In this document: positions 1-11,688 of the stretch, piece by piece | Layout of the letters: the number at the start of each line of letters is the position of its first letter | Numbering within the stretch: position 1 is the first letter of the stretch | Assembly (NCBI RefSeq): GCF_000003815.2 | Contig: NC_049988.1 | Coordinates: 5,842,950 to 5,906,949, forward strand | DNA: 64,000 bases | From: Branchiostoma floridae | Taxonomy: Eukaryota; Chordata; Leptocardii; Amphioxiformes; Branchiostomatidae | Direction of reading: 5' to 3' | Position numbers and translations under genes: made by a program | The notes under the pieces: generated by a model | The model's database searches: none | Told to the model about the DNA's origin: nothing | Seen by the model: only the letters and a program-made list of their open reading frames with translations

Positions 1-741
1 AAAGAAAAATCTTTGATGAAAACTCGATTTTTAATGTCAAAGTTTCTTGTAAACGCAGAGCGTCTCAAAAGGGCCTAAATCTTATGTTTTGAGCGAAATT
101 ATCGTGTCTAATGCATTACCAATGGCATTTTTTCAAAACTTTTTTTTTCACGTTCTGACACTTTTATAAGGTGAAATACACTTAGTAGACATGTTTAGAA
201 TCAAAAAGAAAAATCTTTGATCAAACTCGATTTTAATGGCAAAGTACGTAGTAAGCGCAGAACGGCTGAAACGGGCCTAAATCTTATGTTTTGAGCGAAA
301 TTATCGTGTCTAATGCATTACCAAGGCATTTTTTCAAAACTTTTTTTTTTCACGTACTGACACTTTTATAAGGTGAAGTACACTTAGTAGACATGTTAAG
401 AATCAAAAAGAAAAATCTTTGATCAAAACTCGATTTTTAATGGCAAAGTTCGTAGTAAGCGCAGAACGGCTGAAACGGGCCTAAATCTTATGTTTTGAGC
501 GAAATTATCGTGTCTAATGCATTACCAATGGCATTTTTTCAAAACTTTTTTTTTCACGTTCTGACACTTTTATAAGGTGAAATACACTTAGTAGACATGT
601 TTAGAATCAAAAAGAAAAATCTTTGATCAAAACTCGATTTTTAATGGCAAAGTTCGTAGTAAGCGCAGAACGGCTGAAAAGGGCCTAAATCTTATGTTTT
701 GAGCGAAATTATCGTGTCTAATGCATTACCAATGGCATTTT
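1..741 (+). repeat. 204-bp satellite, array 1 (about 3.6 copies)
   Basis: The motif AAAGAAAAATCTTTGAT recurs at 1, 205, 407 and 611, giving a unit of 202-204 bp. Copies are nearly identical apart from poly-T length and a few substitutions; the first, at the window edge, is the most divergent. Each unit is AT-rich and has no open frame of note. The array stops abruptly after GCATTTTT at about 741, and the same unit resumes near 9003. Confidence 0.95.
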
Positions 742-1017
742 TGGCGACGCCTCAGGGGCGGAGGCATTTTCTACAGTATTACGATCGCTTTGAAAGAATT
801 TAGAAAATTGCACGAATGCATTCCCTTGGGAATTGATTTTTGGCTAAACCTGAAGGGTATAGTTCATACAGTGGTAATTGAGGACTATTCTAGCTGTGCA
901 TTCTTTGCGTCAGGATTAATGGTTTAAGGGAGCGGTCTTTTCACATAGCCGGGAATGACTGCATATCATAAGCTACACATACAGATTATTATGATGTTTC
1001 GCATGCTTTATGTTGTA

Positions 1018-1310
1018 ATGAACACCAATATGTCCCAGCTTTTTGCCGTTATTTCTTATATAAGCTTGTGCTTTTTACAATACGGAATGGAATGCTGTGA
1101 ATTGGTTATCGTTTGAAGTTATAGTGAGCCTGGTATTGAGTGGTAGAAAAATAAAGTGATTTAAAGAAGACAATGAAGACCAATATAGCACAGCTTTTGC
1201 CAATATCTTTCGAGCTTTGCTTTTTACAAGGTGGGATGATATGCTTTCACGAGGTCAAAAAATAATGAAGACCAATGTGTCACAGATTTTTGTCAATATC
1301 TTTTAAAAAA
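1018..1310 (+). repeat. Degenerate short direct repeat, three copies
   Basis: Related blocks beginning ATGAAGACCAATATGTCACAG start at about 1018, 1172 and 1264, each followed by a CTTTTTGCCAATATCTTT-like string. Spacing is 154 and 92 bp, so the tandem structure is irregular. I see nothing coding in 751-1393. Confidence 0.5.
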
Positions 1311-1393
1311 ATATGAAGGTGGTTGTCCTTTGGAATTGAAGCTGGTGTGTTACGCCGAAAGGCTGTTATACCGGCTATATAGATACAGACTTA

Positions 1394-1876
1394 NNNNNNN
1401 NNNNNNNNNNNNNNNNNNNNNNNNNNNNNNNNNNNNNNNNNNNNNNNNNNNNNNNNNNNNNNNNNNNNNNNNNNNNNNNNNNNNNNNNNNNNNNNNNNNN
1501 NNNNNNNNNNNNNNNNNNNNNNNNNNNNNNNNNNNNNNNNNNNNNNNNNNNNNNNNNNNNNNNNNNNNNNNNNNNNNNNNNNNNNNNNNNNNNNNNNNNN
1601 NNNNNNNNNNNNNNNNNNNNNNNNNNNNNNNNNNNNNNNNNNNNNNNNNNNNNNNNNNNNNNNNNNNNNNNNNNNNNNNNNNNNNNNNNNNNNNNNNNNN
1701 NNNNNNNNNNNNNNNNNNNNNNNNNNNNNNNNNNNNNNNNNNNNNNNNNNNNNNNNNNNNNNNNNNNNNNNNNNNNNNNNNNNNNNNNNNNNNNNNNNNN
1801 NNNNNNNNNNNNNNNNNNNNNNNNNNNNNNNNNNNNNNNNNNNNNNNNNNNNNNNNNNNNNNNNNNNNNNNNNNNN
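1394..1876. other. Assembly gap (483 N)
   Basis: Run of N. Any open frame crossing it is meaningless. Confidence 1.
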
Positions 1877-2215
1877 ATACATGTACAAGTATGGTCGAAA
1901 TCTATCGGCTACACGTCTTGGCTCTGCTACTGGCCTCTACTTCCCTCATGTTGCCTTCCTTCTGTCGATGGCGCTGTTCTGGATGTTATGTGCCCCCCTC
2001 TGTTCAAAATTTTCAAGCCGCACGAACGCTTATTCTGGCTCCTCTCAGCGATGGCCACTTCTCGTGAAAGGACTCGACCTACTTCCCTTGTGGCGGTAAG
2101 AGCCTCTATGTTGGGTGTGGCGGGAATGTGTCGTCCTGATGGACATGACATACGTCTGTCAGGAACACCTCGTCGTCTTCGCTCTTGTCCGCTTGGTTGG
2201 CCTGTGCATTAGATC
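1877..2215. other. GC-richer block of unknown nature
   Basis: This stretch is clearly richer in G+C than its surroundings and stays open in several frames on both strands. A short frame from 1893 begins with a hydrophobic leader-like sequence (LHVLALLLAS), and a GGTAAGAG donor-like site lies near 2096. I recognise no family, and the block begins at a gap, so it could be an exon end or a retroelement fragment. No call is made. Confidence 0.2.
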
Positions 2216-2620
2216 ACGAGAGAACACAGTTTTACCAGTTTTATGCAATAGTTTTATACTATAGTAATATAATAGTGATGCTAGCAATAATGGATTATTG
2301 TAAAATCACCCTCATAAATTTGCTACTATCGCTGTACGTCTGTTGGTGTGTGTTCTACATGGATTAAGTCACGACATGGATGGTCGTCATAGTTAGCTAA
2401 TGTTAATCTCAGGAGCTGCTGTACGTAGAGAGAACGCACGCAAAGAACAAAGGTTAAAATTGAAGTACAAAAGCAATTCTCTTCTCTTTCTTGTCAATTC
2501 GTAACAACCAGAAAACACTGTAGAAATTGAAATTTGTCTTCGGTATTCATGAGTGAGGTAAGCTTATTTATGCCTTGTCAGCTGAAATGTAGTGTACAGA
2601 TTTTGACTTAGCTGCCTTAA

Positions 2621-2955
2621 GCATGGGGCACAACCCGCCGTACGTGCAAATACGTGCTGTCTACGTGCCAAAACGTGGGCAATCTTTTGGTGTCCGTAAG
2701 TGGTAAGTACCGTCTCCGTACGAGCTCGTAGGGAATCCGACGGATTTTGGATCACGCAGACACGCCGTAGAAATTTAAGTTCATGCAGAACTTTCTCTGC
2801 GTTCGGGCTGCGGATTCGCCCTCTGTACGTGCCAGTACGGGCGACGCACCTGCTCTGTACAGCCTCAGCGTTTTCAGGAATACGTGGCGGACGTGGCCTC
2901 CACCAAAAAAAAAACGTACGGACAAATTGCACGTACGGTGGGTTGTGCCCCAGGC
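2621..2955. mobile_element. 335-bp TIR element with TTAA target site
   Basis: Left end GCATGGGGCACAACCC at 2621 and right end GGGTTGTGCCCCAGGC at 2955 are inverted copies, and each is directly flanked by TTAA (2617-2620, 2956-2959). The match continues inward through the CCGTACGTGCAA region. TTAA duplications are known for piggyBac and Kolobok families. The interior holds repeated TACGTGCC-type strings and no transposase, so this is a non-autonomous element. Confidence 0.8.
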
Positions 2956-2959
2956 TTAA

Positions 2960-4955
2960 AGTTGTGCTAAGTTGAACTCTGGTTACTCGACGCATTGGAA
3001 CATCGTGCTTACTTACCTTGACGACATACCGAAAGACGTTGACCCGCAGCTGCTTCGATGATTGACCTACTGGAATCGCCAACGTCTGACGTAATCGTCA
3101 AGTACGTATCCCTGCAGCCCTGTAACTGCGAATAGGGACGAAGAGGGAACAGCTGACCGTTACTGGAATATTCAACTGGAGTATATTTGGAAAGGCTGGA
3201 AAATCAGCACATTACAATGTTGACGACTACAAAAATAGAGGTATAGAATAAGATTTAATATCCTATGAATATGGGCCAGCATAGCATGGATGAGAGAGAA
3301 CATTTGGAGAGAATATTTGGAGAGGCCTGGAACCCCGGCGGAACATGAAGGCAGGTGGATGAAACGTTAACCAAATTTTCGGCGTCCTCTTGCACATTGG
3401 CAAGATAACAGATATGATAACCGGAAAGAGCAACGTAAATTGTAAATTTTTCTTAGTAAGTCATTCTCATTTTTTTATCACACTTTTACAATTAACAAAC
3501 TAGTTCGCACAACGAACCAGGATAGACGGCACTTATACTGATCGAACACATCAATAAATCTTAAGGGGTGATCAATAAGTTCGATGCCTCACGCAGGAAT
3601 GTACAGCTCGAATTTCTGGGCATGTAAAACCTTTTATAAATGTCAGCCAAACTTCAAACCATTATGGTCATTACTTTCCAGGCAACACCAAGTAAGCTTA
3701 GGCGTCACCCCAAACGCTTTGTTACATAGATTTATCAGGTTTTATCAAGCAGATTAACATTATTTTAACCTCCTAACCTTGGTTTGATTCACAATTGACA
3801 ATGCTATTCAACATGAATAAGTAGTCTAATTGTTGCATTGTTAGGAAGCATGTGGGCACAAAAATCTGGGAAGGAACGGGTGGATGAAATAGTTGAGATA
3901 TAGGTGTACCGATATCCTCAAACGGACAACATTAGAAAGTAGAAAGTTTACGATAAGTCTCGTCTCGGACCACGTTGCCTGGGCCAATCAGAATGCATCA
4001 CGTTTCCCTACGCTGTGCCACATCTGGAATTCATTTTATATAGACTTCTCGGAAATCCGCTGCGACAAATATAGCTCTACACCATGCGGATTTCTCTCTC
4101 ACTATACGTCACCAAAACAATCCGAAGAAGACATGTGGCAGGAAGAAAACTACACAACCGTTTACGTGGTGAACAGATACATAAACATGAACTTGAACAT
4201 AATCTATGGAAGTACAAAAAAGTTAACGCAAACGTTACGTAACTTAAACCTGTTTTCAAAATGGTGGATCGCTGCCCGATATTCAGACCTCCGGGTCACA
4301 ATCACATAACTAAGTGTCGAAAAAATTAAGACTACAATGAAGTAAAGTAACGTTAAAGTACACAACAGTACAAGACAGATATCCACAACACGGTCCACCT
4401 ACCTTTCCTTCTGACGAGTAGTTTGAGATGTCTTTCCCACTAAGCCCTGCATCGCCCGTACCCGCCGCATCTTGCCTCGCTCCCCGAGTGTCAATACAGT
4501 GGTCATGGAAGATTTACTCCGGGCTGGCGTTCTCTTCAGAGTCAGGGATCGGCAGGCATCTTTATATGTGTTCTTTCTGCCTCTCTGCCCCGCGCGTCAC
4601 CCATCACACTTCACAGGCCCAGTACTGCAGTAGCCTTGCCACGTCCTCAGTTCTCTCGATCTCCCAGTTCCCATCTCTATCTTGGTTGAACTTGCCTCAT
4701 CTCCACCCCAGCTGCACTACCAGAATGTCACGTGCACGTTCAAATACAGGTGACAGCCATATAGTTGATAAATTCAACTTCATTCTGTTTATCAGCCCTC
4801 TCTAGTACTCTACTCTACTTTACTCTGTCCTCTCCCACGTCGTGTCCTCTCCTGACTGCCACCGTGGCGTGGCTGTGTGACCCGACCCCTGTCCATATGG
4901 TTATCATCACAGGGGAGACCTGGTCCTGACTATCACGATGTTATCTCGTGACACA
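2960..4955. other. No gene recognised
   Basis: Two open stretches (3893-4309 and 4428-4805) lack family motifs and convincing codon structure. A short ACTCT repeat lies near 4806-4826. Nothing else is supported here. Confidence 0.5.
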
Positions 4956-4957
4956 TA

Positions 4958-5149
4958 CTGTAAATGCAGAAATGTTCGCGGTTTTCGCGGTTACCACTTC
5001 ACCGCGAACTTAAAACCACCGCGAACATTTTTCTATTATAGTATTAGACTGCAGTCTATGGTGTTACCGCGAAATTAAATCTACCGAGAAAAGTCATTTT
5101 TCCTGCTACCAGAGAATTTTAAATCCCCGCGAACTTAAATGCATTACAG
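4958..5149 (+). mobile_element. TA-flanked MITE, CTGTAAATGCA family, copy 1
   Basis: Starts CTGTAAATGCAGAAATGTTC after TA (4956-4957) and ends CTTAAATGCATTACAG before TA (5150-5151). The interior alternates CGCGG/CCGCG blocks with AAATTAAA. Two more copies lie at 6443-6585 and 28320-28509. A TA duplication fits Tc1/mariner-type mobilisation. No coding sequence. Confidence 0.85.
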
Positions 5150-5151
5150 TA

Positions 5152-5286
5152 TTCTCCAAGCAGAGGTTGGGTCGCGGAGTAGTCGTATCATGGTAGAAGT
5201 CGGAATTTGTACGGGGGGAGCAAGTAAAACTCCCGGTACTCCACAAGATCACAACTATCTCCGCGACCAAACCTCTACTTGGAGAA
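5152..5286. mobile_element. 135-bp hairpin MITE abutting the previous element
   Basis: Begins TTCTCCAAGCAGAGGTTGGG, and its right end is the inverted copy ending CCTCTACTTGGAGAA; the arms also share a GTCGCGGAG block. It is bounded by TA at 5150-5151 and 5287-5288, so the left TA is shared with the right edge of the element at 4958-5149. Confidence 0.8.
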
Positions 5287-5289
5287 TAG

Positions 5290-6440
5290 TAAAGCAGACC
5301 TTGGAACGAACCCTAAAAGTATGATATAATCATAAAGGGGCCAAAGAACACACACAAAAAAACATCAAATAAGCCATGATGAGTTTAGTTTGAGCGTATT
5401 CCTTGATAAACAGCTTTACTTTTGTTTCCGGTAACTTCCCGACAGAGCCCGGGGGAAATGTGACCGTAGAATAAGACATTCTTGATTGTTCTTGGGTAGC
5501 TATATTCTCAAGTTCACAGCTACCCGGGCGCCGCAAAATATACTGTGTATTGAAATATAGTTTGTTCGTGTCATTCTTTTGTAGACTTTTTCGCAAGTTC
5601 GCAGGAACCCACAAATGTTCTTTCTCCAAATATCTTCAATCTAAAATCGCTTGTAGTCGCCTCTTTTGTGTACTGCAAAATGCCTAATGAAAAGGTGGTC
5701 ACGTTAAGCTATTCTTTCTTGCTTACTTGCTTGCTTAAGTCGAGTCCATCCGGCCTCGATATTCTTTCAGTCGGTTATTACTTTGCCGGACACTGGAAAG
5801 AAGACACTGAAACGATTTGAAACAGATACTAAGGATAGACCAAATGGCGCATTTTGTATTTGGGTCATATTTGGGTGTTACCATGTACCAGGCCCCTAGG
5901 CTATTTTAGGAATAGGACATGTGACTTGACCATATCTGGAAGTTCATTTAAATGTGGTATCGACCAATAGCTGGTGAGATGAGCTATGAAAAATTGGTAG
6001 AGCGCCAAGTATGAACTGATCAAACACTGCCGATGCTCTGAGGTAGAATGATATACAGTATACATGTTGTGTAACATAGTAACTGTTTATACTGCCCGTA
6101 ATTCCGTCTGTCAACAGTGTATCTACAATTTAACTGAGACAAAAGACTTGATTAGACTTACGTAGACTATCGTATAGACTTCGCTGGTATAGTACATGAA
6201 GCGTACAGCATAGATCACAGAATAAATAATTAATGATCAATACGAGAGAGATCTAAATGTTTATAATGCCTAGCATTATTCTACCTGTATTGCCGCGCTA
6301 GGGTTATAAAGGTAAAGCACTAAAACAAAAAATTGTCAGAGTGCATAGTTGATAATTAGCTATCATTTGGATATCTCTTTTGGAGTGGGGGAGTGCCAAC
6401 AAAGCTTGACACCGAATACATGTACAGAACCCAAGCGTAT
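5290..6440. other. No gene recognised
   Basis: AT-rich sequence without conserved coding blocks or clear repeats. A minus-strand open stretch (5330-5629) has no recognisable motif. Confidence 0.5.
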
Positions 6441-6442
6441 TA

Positions 6443-6585
6443 CTATAAATGCAGAAATGTTCTTGGTGGATTTATGTTCGCGGTTTTCGCGTTGGCCATT
6501 TCATCGCGAAATTAAAACCACCGCGAAAAGTCCCTTTTCCCGCTACCGCGAAATTAAATCCCCGCGAACTTAAATGCATTTACAG
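6443..6585 (+). mobile_element. TA-flanked MITE, CTGTAAATGCA family, copy 2
   Basis: Left end CTATAAATGCAGAAATGTTC and right end CTTAAATGCATTTACAG, with TA on both sides (6441-6442, 6586-6587). It is shorter than the copies at 4958 and 28320 because the middle is deleted. Confidence 0.8.
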
Positions 6586-6589
6586 TACG

Positions 6590-7325
6590 TTAAAACGTAA
6601 TATCGCCCATTAAAGGTTATGTGTTCGGTGCCGTTTATCTGCCTGTGTGTCTACATGGTACAATTGTAAGGCAATGGTGATAAGTCAATCAATACAATGA
6701 CTCGTCTAAGGTCTATAACTAGATACATGTATAGTATAGGGATGTGAACATAAATGGCGCATTGACATAGTGTAATATGCAAGTTAAACAAGTCGGTCTG
6801 TTACTGTACAATAGATTCTCTCTTTTTTAGAGCATTACATGTGTATTGGCCTAAATACGAAGATATGTAGTCTGGACATGACATAAGTTGATTGAAAGTA
6901 CATGTGTTGGTAAAGGTGTGTTAGATTTACATGTGATCATATCCATTAATTTTTGTCTATCTACGCTAGATGTAGGGCATGTCATTAGAAATGATACTCA
7001 TCTTCAACAGCCTCTGGTTGACTGCTATATTACGGTACCGACCTTTTTCTATTTCCAAGCAATGTGAACTGGTTCTTAATTTGGTTATGTTAACAGCAAA
7101 AGCTTTATTACGAACTGACGAAAGGTATTTTTCAAGTATGAAGTGACTTTTGATTTGGGAATAGGTTTTTAGTTTATTACAACTGCTTATTTCTTAGGAA
7201 ATAAGGCTGTTGTAGCGTTTCCTCATAAATTAGATGTGATGTACCCTGCCGGTTTGAATGATTTATGTTCAATACTTTTCACTTTAGTTTGCATCGTAAT
7301 GCCTCAAATATAAAATTTCCATCAT
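6590..7325. other. No gene recognised
   Basis: AT-rich, no coding or repeat structure that I can support. Confidence 0.45.
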
Positions 7326-7870
7326 TTACTACTATAGAATTGTAGTATCCTGTCATTAATTATGCAAATGAGGTATCTATTTGCATAATCAATATCCTAA
7401 AAAAATCTGTCTTTCTCAGTTACATATGTGACAAGTGTCATGGAATGTAGGGATTTATAAAATTTCCTCATTACATTACTTACGCGAATTAGACATTGAT
7501 TTACATAATAATTATCTTATGACGTGTGCTCCACTTAGACCTACAAAACCTAAAACAGCATGACGATCCGTCAAACGTCCTTGATTTATTCTCCTCTAAA
7601 CTTCGAAACAATTTCCGAAAAAAAAGTGCCAGGGGACCCAAACTTATAGCACTAACTCTCTGTCCCAAGAGCTACCCAACTTTAAGAAAAAATAAGACCG
7701 TGACATGTCCAGAATAGGAAATATAAAAATGGTAGTTCCGCTGCAGTACCTTAGGAAGTAGATAGGGGATCCATTATCGACTTTGACCTTCGATTTCCTA
7801 CTAAATACCATTAAAGATCCATCCAAGACTTATCAAGTTATGCTGTTCACAGACACACACAGAGATATGT
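7326..7870 (+). repeat. Dispersed repeat with GGGGACCCAAACTTAT module, copy 1
   Basis: The sequence runs from an AATTATGCAAATGAGG block through AGGGGACCCAAACTTATAGC and CCGCTGCAGTACCTTAGGAA. The same order of blocks occurs at 32820-33725. Shared phrases include the TATGCAAAT start, the GGGGnCCCAAACTTAT core, GACCATGACATGTCCAGAA-like text and GCGCTGCAGTACC. It is a non-coding dispersed family of unknown class. Confidence 0.6.
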
Positions 7871-7950
7871 GTATAAGGGGTTCTGAATAGAGAGGGTGTC
7901 ACCTTGCGACTAAACACGCCCAAATATAACCTTTTTGGCGAATGTTAATC

Positions 7951-8796
7951 AGTGGAAGCCAGTTAATTGCACCTCGGATAAACGCACACTTCGGGTAATT
8001 GCACGGAATCCCAAAATCCCAAACCGTCTCCCACTCACTCCATTGTTAGTGACTTCGCTTATCTGTACGACAAAAATCACCAACGCCGGATAATTGCACG
8101 AAAATTTGTCAAACATCTTCGACAAATTGACTGAAAATGCGTGCTTAAAATCGTCAGACAAATAAGCCGATAACGGCCTTTTATTTGTGAAGTCGCTATA
8201 CTGACAACATGTATGAAGTTGTTATTGGGATCAAACGAAAGCGATATTGTGGGATCGGCACCATGACGAGACGCCCGCCCGCTAAAGGTTGTCAAAGCCG
8301 GCGTTACGATTTGGCAGACAACTTGCTATGACATACTCAATAACAAATGTTCTCTATCTGTCCATTGTCTAATTACGTAATTAGGGTCGCGGGAAAATAC
8401 TTATGCAGTGGTTTTATGTTCTTGGCAGCCAGTTGGAAACAACACAGCGACTCAGGTCCTACAGACGGACATAACACTCGCCTTCGGCGGTGCAATGCTT
8501 TAGTTTCGTTATCAGGAAGCTACATAACGTATACAGTAACTTACTTTTAGTTTCGATTTCAAGTGCATTGCAGTACGATGTTTCGTGAAGACATGTATAT
8601 GACGTCCGGAGCACAACAGGTACAGCACTACTGTGACACGTAAATAAACTGTGCGTTGTACTACCTCCCATACCACCTCTCGGCCCCTCCGACCGTGGTG
8701 ATGCGGTCCAAATGACCAACTCCGCATTATCGCACACGCCGGATAATTGAACGAAATTCGCTGGCAAATTGGGTGTGCAATTAAGCGGCTTCCACT
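7951..8796. mobile_element. 846-bp TIR element, pogo/Tigger-like ends
   Basis: The left end AGTGGAAGCCAGTTAATTGC is mirrored by GCAATTAAGCGGCTTCCACT at the right end. Subterminal GGATAATTGCACGAA motifs recur near 8088 and 8738. The CAGTGGAA-type start and repeated subterminal motifs resemble pogo/Tigger elements, but the expected TA duplication is not clean (AT on the left, TA one base beyond the right end). No transposase in the interior. Confidence 0.6.
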
Positions 8797-9002
8797 CTAC
8801 ATATGTATAGATTTTCAGAATTTACCCAGAATTAGGCAAGCTTAACTTTTTACAGCGTTGAATTGTGTTTGCGAGGCTTCTCCCAAGATAGACTCACTGC
8901 ATGCGTGCAAGACTGTGTCGTGAGCATGGCTAGCAAATAAACCTCTTTTTCATATAAAGACTCTGAAATCCATCAGAAGCCGCGTCGCCAGGGTGTTTTT
9001 TA

Positions 9003-10187
9003 ACGCCATTCTTGTTTCAAAACTTTTTTTTTCACGTTCTGACACTTTTATAAGGTGAAATACACTTAGTAGACATGTTTAGAATCAAAAAGAAAAATCT
9101 TTGATCAAAACTCGATTTTTAATGGCAAAGTTCGTAGTAAGCGCAGAACGGCTGAAAAGGGCCTAAATCTTATGTTTTGAGCGAAATTATCGTGTCTAAT
9201 GCATTACCAATGGCATTTTTTCAAAACTTTTTTTTCACGTTCTGACACTTTTATAAGGTGAAATACACTTAGTAGACATGTTTAGAATCAAAAAGAAAAA
9301 TCTTTGATCAAAACTCGATTTTTAATGGCAAAGTTCGTAGTAAGCGCAGAACGGCTGAAAAGGGCCTAAATCTTATGTTTTGAGCGAAATTATCGTGTCT
9401 AATGCATTACCAATGGCATTTTTTCAAAACTTTTTTTTTCACGTTCTGACACTTTTATAAGGTGAAATACACTTAGTAGACATGTTTAGAATCAAAAAGA
9501 AAAATCTTTGATCAAAACTCGATTTTTAATGGCAAAGTTCGTAGTAAGCGCAGAACGGCTGAAAAGGGCCTAAATCTTATGTTTTGAGCGAAATTATCGT
9601 GTCTAATGCATTACCAATTGCATTTTTTCAAACTTTTTTTTTCCGTTCTGACACTTTTATAAGGTGAAATACACTTAGTAGACATGTTTAGAATCAAAAA
9701 GAAAAATCTTTGATCAAAACTCGATTTTTAATGGCAAAGTTCGTAGTAAGCGCAGAACGGCTGAAAAGGGCCTAAATCTTATGTTTTGAGCGAAATTATC
9801 GTGTCTAATGCATTACCAATGGCATTTTTTCAAAACTTTTTTTTTCACGTTCTGACACTTTTATAAGGTGAAATACACTTAGTAGACATGTTTAGAATCA
9901 AAAAGAAAAATCTTTGATCAAAACTCGATTTTTAATGGCAAAGTTCGTAGTAAGCGCAGAACGGCTGAAAAGGGCCTAAATCTTATGTTTTGAGCGAAAT
10001 TATCGTGTCTAATGCATTACCAATGGCATTTTTTCAAAACTTTTTTTTTCACGTTCTGACACTTTTATAAGGTGAAATACACTTAGTAGACATGTTTAGA
10101 ATCAAAAAGAAAAATCTTTGATCAAAACTCGATTTTTAATGGCAAAGTTCGTAGTAAGCGCAGAACGGCTGAAAAGGACCTAAATCT
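9003..10187 (+). repeat. 204-bp satellite, array 2 (about 5.8 copies)
   Basis: Same unit as 1-741. The AAAGAAAAATCTTTGAT block repeats with periods of 203, 204, 202, 204 and 204 bp. Copies are almost identical. The array ends after AAAGGACCTAAATCTTA. Confidence 0.95.
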
Positions 10188-10189
10188 TA

Positions 10190-10925
10190 GACATTTATTT
10201 TGCCAAATTAAAGTTACACCTTTTTCAAAACTATTCCAAACACATCGTCTGCAGTCCCCCATGGAATACATAATTATTTTTTTACATAGTACATTCCAAC
10301 AATGTGATGGTCTAGACGGGAAGAATGCATAGCCGGAGGACAGCGGACACAAACGGCTGCGACAAGACAATATTGTCTGTGCTGCATTTCCTTTAATATT
10401 AGAAATCCCCAGAACTAGAAACATTCTTGTGTGACCCAGAATTGCAAATATGCTAACAATCATAGCAACATGCAGACCGGTGAAAGAAATTTAATTTTAC
10501 TACGGGAATTAAAGTCTTCTGCCCTAAATACGTCTCTTCACAAATATGTAAAATACTATTGGTATGATGCCTGTCAGAAACTTTTCCAATGCCCGTAGGT
10601 TATGTAGACCAATCCGGGATGTTTCTATTAGTTGTAAAAACACATTTTTCTCATGCCATTGATGAGATACCAGACAACAATGATTAGCAGCATAAGTACA
10701 TATGTAGCTCTGCTTACCATCAGTGTATACATGGGAGCGCAAGCGTAGGGTGCTGCTACAATACTCCTCCAATATTCGTTTCCCAAATTACAACCAGAAG
10801 GGGGAAAGGTGTACGTTTACCATTGATCATCGTTACGACCCCTCACTTTGCTGCAAAGGTAAGAATAGAAGGATAAGTTGAGAACAGACGCTTATAAATC
10901 AGATGGTGGGATTTTAACTCCTTTT
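10190..10925. other. No gene recognised
   Basis: No coding similarity or repeats recognised. Two short minus-strand open stretches lack motifs. Confidence 0.45.
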
Positions 10926-10929
10926 GGAC

Positions 10930-11340
10930 GTAGGACAAGTCTTGGACCCTTTTGTAGTATTAGACGTGTGTTTCAATTTTGGACAAGTGTTGTGGTGGCG
11001 GACATTTGCTGTCGGACATTTGCATGTGTTGTAGTTTTGGGACTGTATTTTTTTGGGGGGCCTGTGTTGTATTCTTGGACCTGTGTTGTAGTTTGGGGCC
11101 TTTGTTGTAGTCTTGGGTCTTTATCGTAGTTTTAGGCCTGTATTGTTAGTTGTAGCCTGTATTGTAGTTTTGGACCTGTATTTTTGTCTTGAATCTATGC
11201 CGTATTGAATGTCTTGGGTTTGCGTCGTAGTCTTTGGCCAGTGTCATAGTCTTGGACATGCGTTGCAGTCTTGGACCTACGTTGTAGTCTTGGGACTGTG
11301 TTGTAGTATTTAGACCTTTGTTGTAGTGTTGGACCGGGAC
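10930..11340 (+). repeat. Degenerate GTTGTAGTCTTGGACCT minisatellite
   Basis: About 18-20 degenerate copies of a unit near 20-24 bp built on TGTTGTAGTCTTGGACCTG, with variants such as CGTTGCAGTCTTGGAC. Length variation between copies breaks any reading frame. Confidence 0.8.
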
Positions 11341-11688
11341 TGTAAGTTCTAATAATTTCATTGATATCAAGAACAAAGCTATTGCAAATGTTTATGCCAC
11401 GGTGAAAATTTCTGCATTAATGGTAAAAGCAAGAACGTTTGTGGCTATAAGCGATAGTATTGCACTGGGGAATAAGGTATGCCGGCAGATGATTCACAAA
11501 AGCGTTGGAGTGTCAAAAACTTGTAATTTAGTAATTTACAGATGTGATGAAACTGCTGACGGGGGACACTACAGGTTATCATGGTGTGATCTGACCCGGG
11601 TTCAAATCACGTGCTTCAGTCTTGTTAGAGAACAACACCTCATGTTTGTTCTACTTCATGTTATCATCAGTGCCTCATGTCAAATTAA

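Larger units (their letters stand above)
742..8990. mobile_element. 8.25-kb segment interrupting the 204-bp satellite
   Basis: Satellite array 1 ends in the part of the unit that reads GCATTTTT, and array 2 resumes at TTTCAAAAC, the next bases of the same unit. The intervening DNA therefore lies at one point inside what looks like a single array. Its left end starts TGGCGACGC (742-750) and GCGTCGCCA lies at 8982-8990, a perfect 9-bp inverted pair. About 13-20 bp of non-satellite sequence lies between 8990 and the clear array restart, and no clean target-site duplication is visible. No transposase was found inside, but it contains an assembly gap and several smaller TIR elements. It could be one large non-autonomous element or a composite of several events. 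Confidence 0.4.

Noticed and set aside
1330-2067. Open frame crossing 1394-1876
   Set aside because: Most of it is N; the two ends cannot be assumed to be one gene.
3893-4309. 138-codon open frame
   Set aside because: No ATG-type start with context, no motif, no homologous pattern; likely chance.
11540-11612. Possible tRNA because of GGGTTCAAATC
   Set aside because: The B-box-like string lacks an A box at the right distance, and no cloverleaf can be drawn.
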